Positions 57,080 through 64,000 of a stretch of 64,000 nt of DNA are shown here, piece after piece. The stretch comes from Vibrio navarrensis. GTDB lineage: Bacteria; Pseudomonadota; Gammaproteobacteria; Enterobacterales; Vibrionaceae. The notes below the pieces were generated by a model. That model was given only the letters and a program-made list of their open reading frames with translations. It had not been told where the DNA came from and made no database searches. Position numbers and translations under genes: made by a program. The first letter of the stretch is position 1. Each line of letters begins with the position of its first letter. Location of the stretch: assembly GCF_015767675.1 (NCBI RefSeq), contig NZ_CP065217.1, positions 2,418,001-2,482,000 on the forward strand, read 5' to 3'.

Positions 57080-58342
57080 TTAATTACCTTTTTGTTGCCA
57101 ATACTCCAGCACTTCACCAACGGTATGAAACGAACCCACCACCAACACCATTTCTTCGCTGCTGGCGTCATTCATTGCTTGCTCAAACGCCGCGACAGGC
57201 GTCTCGTATCCAACCGTTTCCGGCGGCAAGTAGCCTAGCAGCTCGCGAGCGTTGGCCGCTCTTGGTCCGGTCAATGAAGCGGGATACCAATGCGCCGCGA
57301 CAGGAGAAAGCGCGGCTAGCGTTGATCGGATATCTTTGTCATGCAGCATCGCGACCACCACACGGATGGTTTTATCAGGATAGTTCAACTGTAACTGGCG
57401 AGTTAGGTATTGCGCTGAGTGTGGATTATGCGCCACATCCATCAGCACCAACGGCGATTGCTGCAACACTTGCATTCGTCCGGCTAAGCGCGCATTTTTC
57501 AGGCCGTTGACGATGTTGATATCACTGATCTCTAAATTAGAGACCCCAAGTGCCATCAAGGCCGTCGCGGCATTGGGCAAAGGCAACCCAGGGACAGGGA
57601 GATCCTCTAACGCAAACGCACCATGTTGCCAGTTCCAACGTTCACCCTGCTGCTGATAATCAAATTGGATACCAACCTGATAGAACTCAGCGCTAATGTC
57701 GTCTGCGTGAGCAGCGACGGTGGCTGGCGGAGTCGGTTGACCGCAGATCGCTGGTTTGCCGCTGCGGAAAATACCTGCTTTTTCATAGCCGATCACCGCA
57801 ATGTCATCGCCTAACCAATCAACGTGGTCCAAAGCCAAGCTGGTAATAACGCACACATCGTGGTCCACCACATTGGTGGCATCGAGGCGACCACCGAGGC
57901 CCACCTCGAGTAGCACGACATCCACTTGCTCGGTTTGAAATAGTCTCAGCGCCGCTAAGGTGCCAAATTCAAAAAAACTCAGGCTTGTCTCACCACGCTG
58001 TTTTTCAATAAAGTCAAACGCTGCGCTGTGTTTATCGTCTGCGAGATCCACGCCATTAACACGCACGCGCTCGTTGTAACGAATCAGGTGAGGTGAGCTA
58101 TACACGCCCACGGAATACCCGGCATCTAACAGGATCGCTTCCATTAATGCACAGGTTGAACCCTTGCCGTTGGTTCCCGCAACAGTGATTATCGTCGGGG
58201 CAGGTTTGGTGAGTTGGGCCTTAGTCGCAACCACTTGAACGCGATCAAGACCAAGGTCAATTGCTGAAGTATGAATATTTGCTAAATAATCAAGCCACAC
58301 CGCTATTGGGGATGTGGCTTGAGGAATTGGGTTTTGCTTCAT
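57080..58342 (-). CDS. folC: Folylpolyglutamate synthase / dihydrofolate synthase
   Basis: Adds glutamate to dihydropteroate and folates. The Mur-ligase-type P-loop is 'TVAGTNGKGSTCALMEAIL' near residue 54; 'SFFEFGTLAALRLF', 'LEVGLGGRLDATNVVD' and 'MDVAHNPHSAQYL' complete the family. 420 residues. It lies between accD and dedD, the usual order. Confidence 0.95.
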   Translation of the reverse strand: MKQNPIPQATSPIAVWLDYLANIHTSAIDLGLDRVQVVATKAQLTKPAPTIITVAGTNGKGSTCALMEAILLDAGYSVGVYSSPHLIRYNERVRVNGVDLADDKHSAAFDFIEKQRGETSLSFFEFGTLAALRLFQTEQVDVVLLEVGLGGRLDATNVVDHDVCVITSLALDHVDWLGDDIAVIGYEKAGIFRSGKPAICGQPTPPATVAAHADDISAEFYQVGIQFDYQQQGERWNWQHGAFALEDLPVPGLPLPNAATALMALGVSNLEISDINIVNGLKNARLAGRMQVLQQSPLVLMDVAHNPHSAQYLTRQLQLNYPDKTIRVVVAMLHDKDIRSTLAALSPVAAHWYPASLTGPRAANARELLGYLPPETVGYETPVAAFEQAMNDASSEEMVLVVGSFHTVGEVLEYWQQKGN

Positions 58343-58386
58343 CTAACGTTAACCATCAAAGACTTGGTTGTTTGTTAGCAGCTACT

Positions 58387-59313
58387 TTACCCTTTTTCGT
58401 CCGCTTCTGGTACAGAATATGCGGCTTCATTTGGTGCATCGTGCACAGAAACCACTAGCGGCGACTTATGATTGGTCATTTTCGCAATCAAACCACCAAC
58501 GCGCTGACGCATTTCACGGCGGTCAACAATCATATCGATCGCGCCATGCTCAAGCAGGAACTCACTGCGTTGGAAGCCTGCTGGCAAGTCTTCGCGCACG
58601 GTTTGTTCGATCACTCGACGGCCAGCAAAGCCGATCAGCGCTTTAGGCTCACCAATATTGATGTCACCAAGCATGGCTAAACTTGCCGAAACTCCGCCCA
58701 TGGTTGGGTCCGTCATGACCGAAATAAACGGCAACCCTTTGGCCGATAGGCGTTCAAGTGCCGCACTGGTTTTCGCCATCTGCATCAGAGACATCAACGC
58801 CTCTTGCATACGCGCACCGCCACTGGCCGAAAAACAAACCAGTGCACAGTTGTTTTCCATTGCAGCTTCAACTGCACGTACAAAACGAGCGCCAACAACA
58901 GAACCCATTGAACCGCCCATAAAGGAGAATTCAAACGCACAAGCGACCACTGGGATGCCCAATAGCTCGCCTTTCATCGCCACCAACGCATCTTTCTCGC
59001 CGCTGCTTTTCTGCGCCGCCGCAATACGCTCTTTGTAACGCTTAGAATCTTTAAACTTGAGTTTATCTTGTGGTTCCAGCTCTGCGCCTAGCTCCACTCG
59101 TTCACCCTCATCCAGAAACGTTTCTAAACGACGACGTGCTTTCATACGCATGTGATGATTACACTTAGGGCAAACTTCAAGATTACGTTCTAGCTCTGCA
59201 TGGTACAGAACTTGTTCACATGACGTACATTTGGTCCAAACACCTTCTGGAATCGATGCTTTACGTGAACTTACAATGTTGCTTTTCTCTAAAATCTTTT
59301 CAAGCCAACTCAT
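58387..59313 (-). CDS. accD: Acetyl-CoA carboxylase carboxyltransferase subunit beta
   Basis: The zinc-ribbon-bearing beta subunit, 308 residues: '[12 protein letters not shown]' and '[11 protein letters not shown]' supply four cysteines. The carboxyltransferase core has '[22 protein letters not shown]', '[19 protein letters not shown]' and '[13 protein letters not shown]'. Forms malonyl-CoA with AccA, AccB and AccC. Confidence 0.96.
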   Translation of the reverse strand: MSWLEKILEKSNIVSSRKASIPEGVWTKCTSCEQVLYHAELERNLEVCPKCNHHMRMKARRRLETFLDEGERVELGAELEPQDKLKFKDSKRYKERIAAAQKSSGEKDALVAMKGELLGIPVVACAFEFSFMGGSMGSVVGARFVRAVEAAMENNCALVCFSASGGARMQEALMSLMQMAKTSAALERLSAKGLPFISVMTDPTMGGVSASLAMLGDINIGEPKALIGFAGRRVIEQTVREDLPAGFQRSEFLLEHGAIDMIVDRREMRQRVGGLIAKMTNHKSPLVVSVHDAPNEAAYSVPEADEKG

Positions 59314-59484
59314 GGAAGACCTTTTCTATCAACGCTCCCGCTCCATAGCGAAAGACAAAAATTCGGAATTACGCGTGGGGATTAAACCACATATAAAGAC
59401 AACTGTGGATAAAAAACTGGTTGTACCTATTTTTCTACAACATGTTACCTGCTAAACGACTCATTTTTTTGAATGCGAGTCTCA

Positions 59485-60282
59485 CTATAAGTTCAAATTA
59501 TCTGGCAAAAATAGCGGACCGATCGGCTCGCGAGGCAGTTCAAATGCCTGTGGATAATCAACATCCACCAGATATAAGCCTTCAGCCTTGGCAGTCGGAC
59601 CCGCAAGTGTGCGATCTTTGGCTTCAAGCAACCATTGAATCCATTCGGGTGATTGCTCGCCACGCCCGACCATGATCAGGCTGCCCGTAATGTTGCGCAC
59701 CATATGGTGGACAAACGCATTGGCTTTGATATCAATCACGATGTAGTGACCATGGCGCGTAACATTTAAGTGCATTAAGTTACGAAACGGACTATGCGAT
59801 TGGCAATGCACTGCTCGAAACGAGGTAAAGTCATTCTCACCGAGCAGATATTGCCCAGCTAGATGCATTTTTTGCTCATCAAGGTCACCGTGATAGTGAC
59901 TGACCCCACGCCCAAGAATGGCAGGTCGCAATGCGTGGTTATAAATGATGTAGCGATAACGCCGCGCAGTGGCAGAAAAGCGGGCATGAAATTCATCAGG
60001 TACTTCTTTCGCCCAGCGCACCGCAATATCTCCCGGCAGATTCGCATTGGTTCCCATCATCCAAGCAACCATCTTGCGACTAACATCGGTATCAAAGTGC
60101 ACAACTTGCCCAGTACCGTGGACACCTGCATCGGTGCGCCCAGCACATTGAACTTCAACAGGATGGTTCGCGACCTTGGAAAGCGCACTTTCGAGCTTTT
60201 CCTGCACGCTCTTTACTTCTCGCTGTCTCTGCCAGCCAAAGTAGTCACTGCCGTTGTATTCGATGCCTAATGCAATTCTCAT
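59485..60282 (-). CDS. truA: tRNA pseudouridine(38-40) synthase
   Basis: Makes pseudouridine at positions 38, 39 and 40. The catalytic Asp lies in '[19 protein letters not shown]' (near residue 60). '[19 protein letters not shown]' opens the protein and '[21 protein letters not shown]' is the second signature. 265 residues. I use ATG 60282 with AAGG six bases upstream; the open frame extends 16 codons upstream. It sits between fimV and accD as in other gammaproteobacteria. Confidence 0.95.
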   Translation of the reverse strand: MRIALGIEYNGSDYFGWQRQREVKSVQEKLESALSKVANHPVEVQCAGRTDAGVHGTGQVVHFDTDVSRKMVAWMMGTNANLPGDIAVRWAKEVPDEFHARFSATARRYRYIIYNHALRPAILGRGVSHYHGDLDEQKMHLAGQYLLGENDFTSFRAVHCQSHSPFRNLMHLNVTRHGHYIVIDIKANAFVHHMVRNITGSLIMVGRGEQSPEWIQWLLEAKDRTLAGPTAKAEGLYLVDVDYPQAFELPREPIGPLFLPDNLNL

Positions 60283-60350
60283 GTTAACCTTCGATTTGAC
60301 TATGGGGCGGGAAGTATAAACGCTTGGCAAGAGAATTTCTAACCGTGAAA

Positions 60351-60382
60351 AGCAAGGGCAGCTTACGCTGCCCTTGCTTCAA
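60351..60382 (-). terminator. Terminator after fimV
   Basis: AGCAAGGGCAGC / GCTGCCCTTGCT, perfect 12-bp stem with a four-base loop; TTTT follows on the minus strand. Confidence 0.85.
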
Positions 60383-60386
60383 CCGA

Positions 60387-63300
60387 TTAACGGCCATTAA
60401 TTTTGTCAATGAGCTGTTTCGCTTCACGACGTACCACATCATCGCCGTACACTATCGCTTCTTCGAGTAGCTTAACAGCACCACTCTCATCGTTCATTTC
60501 GATGTAGATCTTGGCCAAATCGAGTTTACCCGCCGCTTCCGCGTTTTCATCCACATCAATGTCGCTGATATCGCCAATCACGTCCGGAAACTCATCTAGC
60601 CCGACATCCAACTTGAGATCCGGGTCATCGAACTCAACCTCATCGCCATCTACTTGGGCCATTAACTCATCAATAGTCATAAATTGATGGCGTTTTGGGT
60701 CAAAATCGTCCTGCTCGGCCCAGTTTTCGTCGTCAATCGTCGGCTGTTGCAGTGCTGCTTCAGAGCTCCAGATTTCTCGTTCATCTTCTGGCATCTCTTC
60801 CGTCGCGCCAAGTGTCGGCTCCTCTGGCAACTTAAAGCCATCCCAGTCTTCACCAACAGCCAACATTGCTTCAAGATCCATTCCCGCACTGGCCACGGTA
60901 TCACCATCAAGCTCACCTGCGAAGAAGTCATCCTCAAAAGGCTCTTCAGAAAGCAAGTTAGCCATAGCGGCTTCATCAAACTGCTGCTGCAACACTTCAT
61001 CTTCGGCGAGATTAAAATCCGCTTCTTGAGCAAATACATCATATAAGGCATCTTTCTCGTCATAAGATGATGCGCTGCCGTGAGCTGACTGACCAAGTTT
61101 CACTTCACCATCGTTTGCAAACGAAGGCAGTTCGAGATCATTAAACGGGAAATTTTGCTCATCCTGTTCAGACGGAACCAGCTCTTCGCCGAGTTCACTT
61201 GCAACCGAGCTAATCGCGTCTTCTTCGCCAAATTCAGGCAAGTCAAGATCATCAATGACGAAATCATCATCTTCTGGCTCAGGTAAATCGTCGAGCTCAA
61301 AGGAGGGTTCATCGGCCACCGCCTCAAGTGCTTCTTCTTCACCAAACTGTGGCAGTTCGATCTCTTCTACGTCTTCGTTTGGCAGATTCTCGGTGTCTAA
61401 CGACGGCTCTGGTTCGAACTCTGCCAGCGCATCTTCTTCACCGAACTCAGGCAAATCAAGATCATCGAGCTCCAGTGCATCTTCTTCGCCAAACTCGGGC
61501 AGCTCGATATCATCCAGCTCCAGCGCTTGGTCTTCGATGAGCTCAGACTCCTCTTCTGGCTCTTCGGCCATCGCTGCCAGTGCGTCTTCTTCGCCGAACT
61601 CGGGCAGATCTAGATCGTCTAGCTCCAGCGCTTGGTCTTCGATGACTTCAGACTCCGCCTCTGGCTCTTCGGCCATCGCTGCCAGTGCGTCTTCTTCGCC
61701 GAACTCGGGCAGATCTAGATCGTCCAGCTCCAGCGCTTGGTCTTCGATGAGATCAGACTCCGCCTCTGGCTCTTCGTCCATCGCCGCGAGCGCGTCTTCT
61801 TCGCCGAACTCGGGCAGGTCTAGATCGTCCAGCTCCAGTGCTTCATCTTCGATGAGCTCAGACTCCGCCTCTGGCTCTTCGGTCATTGCCGCTAGTGCGT
61901 CTTCTTCACCAAACTCGGGCAGATCTAAATCGTCCAGCTCCAGCGCTTCATCTTCGATAAGCTCAGACTCCGCCTCTGGCTCTTCGGCCTCACCAAACTC
62001 ATTTAACTCAAGTTCGTTCAGCCCAATTGCGTCAGCGCCTAATGAGGCTTCTGACTCTTGCTCAGCTTCGTTCTCACTAGCTGTCCGAGCATCTTCTTCA
62101 TCAAATTCTGGTAAATCCGCATCATCCAGAACTTCATCATCGTGCGAGGCGGGAGCAAGGGCTTCCTCGTCTTGAAGCGCTGCACTCTCTTCATCAGCGA
62201 AAGCGTCTTCATCAGCGAAAGCGGCTAGCGATTCCTCTTGCTGCCTTGGCATGTCAGGCTCAGCTTTCCCAAAGTTTGCTAACTCGCTTTCGGCGTCGGC
62301 CCAATCTTCTTCCTGCGGCGTACCAAACTCATTGGCAACCGTATTCGGTGTTGGCGTAAATTGAGGGGCGTCATCCGCAGCAGGTTGCTCTTCTTGTACC
62401 TTGTTATCTGACGGTATCTGCTCAGGATCGCTTTCTTCACTCGATGGCTCAGCCTGCAAAGCTTCGTCTAATCTGTTATCGACCGGAGCATTTTCGTCCG
62501 CTTGAGTGACATCTTCGCCAGTACCCGCGCTTAACTCTTCATCAATCTGAGCATCTTGTGTTTCTTCATCAATAGGTTGCGCCTCAAAAGCAGGCTCTTC
62601 ATCCGCTTTTGCTGCCGACTCAGGTTGCTCAACGTCGTCAATCGCGGCTTGTAGCCAATCTTCGTCGAGTTCGTCATCAACCAGTTCAGTCTCTTGCTGC
62701 GAGGCCGCTTCTTCTGTCAATTCATCAGGGGTTTCAACGGCTCGCGGTTCATCTACCGACTCCTCATATGCAACTCGTAGCTTCTCGACTTCATCAATCG
62801 CGGCTTGTAACCAATCGTCATCGTCGTCAGACTCTTGGTCTTCTTGCCATTTGTCATCTTCTGCCAGTACTTGTTGATCAAGTTCTGGCTCTAGTGAGGG
62901 CTGCTCGAAAAGCGCCTCTTGCTGAGATTCATCCGCAAGGTCTTGTTCGGGATCATGTTGATCGCGGTGCGACGTTTCGTCGCGACTTGGGCTTTCTTCA
63001 ACTTCGCCACTCTCCCAAGCCTGCTCATCACCATCCGTCACTTCATCGAATGACACCTCATCAGGCAGCACATCCAAAAGCGGATCCATCAGCGGAGCAA
63101 CATCCGCTAAGTCGTCAATAAAGTCTTGGCTATTGAACTCTTCGTCTAGCGACGCGATTTCATCGGTTTTCGCTTCATCTGGAGAGATTTGCTCCAATCG
63201 TTCATTGGACAAATCCGCCTCTGTAATAATTGGTGGCTCTTGTTGCGACTCTTGCGTCAAGGCTTGCTGGCGCTCTTCTTCGGCAGGTTCTTGCTTGTCA

Positions 63301-64000
63301 GCGCTCAGTTCAACCACCTCATCCGACGCGTCCAAAGCCGATTCGAACTCTTGGGCAAAATCGAACTCGCTTTCGCCCGGCTCAGGCAAAAGGTCACTGT
63401 CAGGCTGCGTTTCATCCAAGCCGATCAGTTCATCAAAAAGCGTTTCATCGGAATCATCTACACTCTCTTCAATTGATGAAGAGAGCGCTTCATCATCAAG
63501 CAGAGAAGTGTCATTTGTTTCCTCAAGCTCCGCTTCGAGCAGCTCATCGAGCAAATCGATACTGTTTTCATCCAGCTCAGGAACCGGATCAGCTTCACCA
63601 AAAGAAGCCAATTCATCAAGTTCGCTCAGCGGATCAAATTCTTCCTCTTCACTCTCTTCTGCAAGATCGAGCATTTCATCCAACAGCTCGGTGCCATCAG
63701 GCTCGAAGCTTGTTTGTGTCTCGTCAAGGCCGGCAAGCTGTTCTAGCTCATCCAACGCATCGAAACTGCTGGTATCCTCTTCCAGCATTTCATCGAGTAG
63801 TGCGGTAGAGGCGTCATCGTCATTGCTTTCACTAAGGCCTGACAACGCTTCTAGTTCGTCAAAAACATCGTCAGCCGATGCCGAACCTTTATCTTCCTCA
63901 AACTGAGCAAAGAGGCTTTCGACATCTTCATCTGACGCCATTCCGGCAGAAAAAGCGTCCTCTGGCAGCTTGGTGGCACTCGGCACTTCATCTTCAGCGC
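60387..64000 (-). CDS. fimV: FimV-like polar/peptidoglycan-binding protein, C-terminal part (cut by window edge)
   Basis: The frame runs in from the right edge, so the N terminus (signal, LysM and membrane helix) is outside the window. About 1,200 residues are visible, extremely rich in Glu and Asp. The last 100 residues are the conserved FimV C-terminal domain: 'QFMTIDELMAQVDGDEVEFDD' then a TPR-like helix pair 'AEAAGKLDLAKIYIEMNDESGAVKLLEEAIVYG'. Acidic repeats with 'LDDLDLPEFGEEDALA' fill the middle. In Vibrio the homologue (HubP) anchors polar proteins such as chemotaxis and chromosome-origin machinery. The HubP role is inferred from the family. Adjacent to truA, as usual. Confidence 0.88.
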   Translation of the reverse strand, partial: AEDEVPSATKLPEDAFSAGMASDEDVESLFAQFEEDKGSASADDVFDELEALSGLSESNDDDASTALLDEMLEEDTSSFDALDELEQLAGLDETQTSFEPDGTELLDEMLDLAEESEEEEFDPLSELDELASFGEADPVPELDENSIDLLDELLEAELEETNDTSLLDDEALSSSIEESVDDSDETLFDELIGLDETQPDSDLLPEPGESEFDFAQEFESALDASDEVVELSADKQEPAEEERQQALTQESQQEPPIITEADLSNERLEQISPDEAKTDEIASLDEEFNSQDFIDDLADVAPLMDPLLDVLPDEVSFDEVTDGDEQAWESGEVEESPSRDETSHRDQHDPEQDLADESQQEALFEQPSLEPELDQQVLAEDDKWQEDQESDDDDDWLQAAIDEVEKLRVAYEESVDEPRAVETPDELTEEAASQQETELVDDELDEDWLQAAIDDVEQPESAAKADEEPAFEAQPIDEETQDAQIDEELSAGTGEDVTQADENAPVDNRLDEALQAEPSSEESDPEQIPSDNKVQEEQPAADDAPQFTPTPNTVANEFGTPQEEDWADAESELANFGKAEPDMPRQQEESLAAFADEDAFADEESAALQDEEALAPASHDDEVLDDADLPEFDEEDARTASENEAEQESEASLGADAIGLNELELNEFGEAEEPEAESELIEDEALELDDLDLPEFGEEDALAAMTEEPEAESELIEDEALELDDLDLPEFGEEDALAAMDEEPEAESDLIEDQALELDDLDLPEFGEEDALAAMAEEPEAESEVIEDQALELDDLDLPEFGEEDALAAMAEEPEEESELIEDQALELDDIELPEFGEEDALELDDLDLPEFGEEDALAEFEPEPSLDTENLPNEDVEEIELPQFGEEEALEAVADEPSFELDDLPEPEDDDFVIDDLDLPEFGEEDAISSVASELGEELVPSEQDEQNFPFNDLELPSFANDGEVKLGQSAHGSASSYDEKDALYDVFAQEADFNLAEDEVLQQQFDEAAMANLLSEEPFEDDFFAGELDGDTVASAGMDLEAMLAVGEDWDGFKLPEEPTLGATEEMPEDEREIWSSEAALQQPTIDDENWAEQDDFDPKRHQFMTIDELMAQVDGDEVEFDDPDLKLDVGLDEFPDVIGDISDIDVDENAEAAGKLDLAKIYIEMNDESGAVKLLEEAIVYGDDVVRREAKQLIDKINGR
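61461..61985 (-). repeat. 105-bp tandem repeat within fimV (five copies)
   Basis: Five in-register copies starting at minus-strand positions 61985, 61880, 61775, 61670 and 61565, each 35 codons and beginning 'EEPEAESELIEDEALELDDL'. The last copy diverges (EEPEEES, LDDIELPEF) and a shortened unit follows. Nucleotide identity is high, so the copy number can vary by recombination. Confidence 0.92.

Noticed and set aside
61461..61985. CRISPR-like array
   Set aside because: The repeats are contiguous coding units without spacers and in frame with fimV.
61255..62175. Plus-strand open frame of 306 codons, almost pure Ser with Ala/Gly
   Set aside because: It is the complement of the Glu/Asp-rich fimV repeats (GAA/GAG read backwards as TTC/CTC and shifted to Ser codons). 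No ribosome site.
63133..63906. Plus-strand Ser-rich frame of 257 codons
   Set aside because: Same artefact opposite the acidic part of fimV.

Overview
The window is chromosomal DNA from a gammaproteobacterium of the genus Vibrio. The support is the gene content and order: topB-ydjA-fadH, sppA-ansA, msrB/gapA/yeaD, recR-ybaB-dnaX-apt, purF-cvpA-dedD-folC-accD-truA-fimV, an AphB-type LysR regulator, and an adenine riboswitch in front of an 'add' gene. The riboswitch resembles the well-known V. vulnificus one but is not the same sequence as I remember it, so a relative in that part of the genus is likely; the species is inference. The window starts inside a histone-deacetylase-family gene and ends inside fimV, both on the minus strand.

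Layout. 1-5.2 kb: minus-strand housekeeping genes (deacetylase-family, topB, ydjA, fadH with a FadR-type operator). 5.4-12.7 kb: sppA, ansA, a 7-bp tandem repeat, yeaC, a DUF2989 lipoprotein, msrB, gapA with a clear promoter, and yeaD. 12.7-20 kb: a chemoreceptor remnant, a secreted epimerase-like protein, riboswitch plus adenine deaminase, two lipoproteins and metY. 20-22 kb: a magnesium-transport operon (stand-alone CBS protein, mgtE, an unlisted 52-aa membrane peptide). 22.1-25 kb: an AT-rich, gene-poor accessory stretch with small orphan genes, ending at tRNA-Arg(UCU). 25.3-35.7 kb: folD, rlmA, a Fur-boxed ChaN lipoprotein, alkaline phosphatase, two cysteine-cluster proteins, an RstAB-like two-component pair, a DUF2860 protein and a PKD-like lipoprotein.

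35.7-47.5 kb is the accessory island. A group II intron (reverse transcriptase broken by two frameshifts) sits directly behind the terminator of a 2,424-residue SpvB/FG-GAP/RHS secreted protein and is itself interrupted by an intact IS3-family element. Upstream of the RHS gene lies a small membrane-anchored protein gene. Divergent from that is an overlapping pair of small secreted, probably disulfide-bonded paralogues. I recognise no described system with this full set of parts, and it is the best candidate in the window for something undescribed.

47.5-64 kb returns to core genes: recR, ybaB, dnaX (with a conserved programmed -1 frameshift site), apt, two small membrane protein genes, an RssB-like regulator, aphB, purF-cvpA (PurR box), dedD, folC, accD, truA and fimV with a 105-bp acidic repeat.

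Regulatory sites read directly from sequence connect several genes to fatty acids (FadR, fadH), iron (Fur, ChaN lipoprotein), purines (PurR at cvpA-purF; adenine riboswitch at the deaminase) and perhaps Mg2+ (mgtE leader). All functional assignments come from reading motifs and recalling families; no database search was run.
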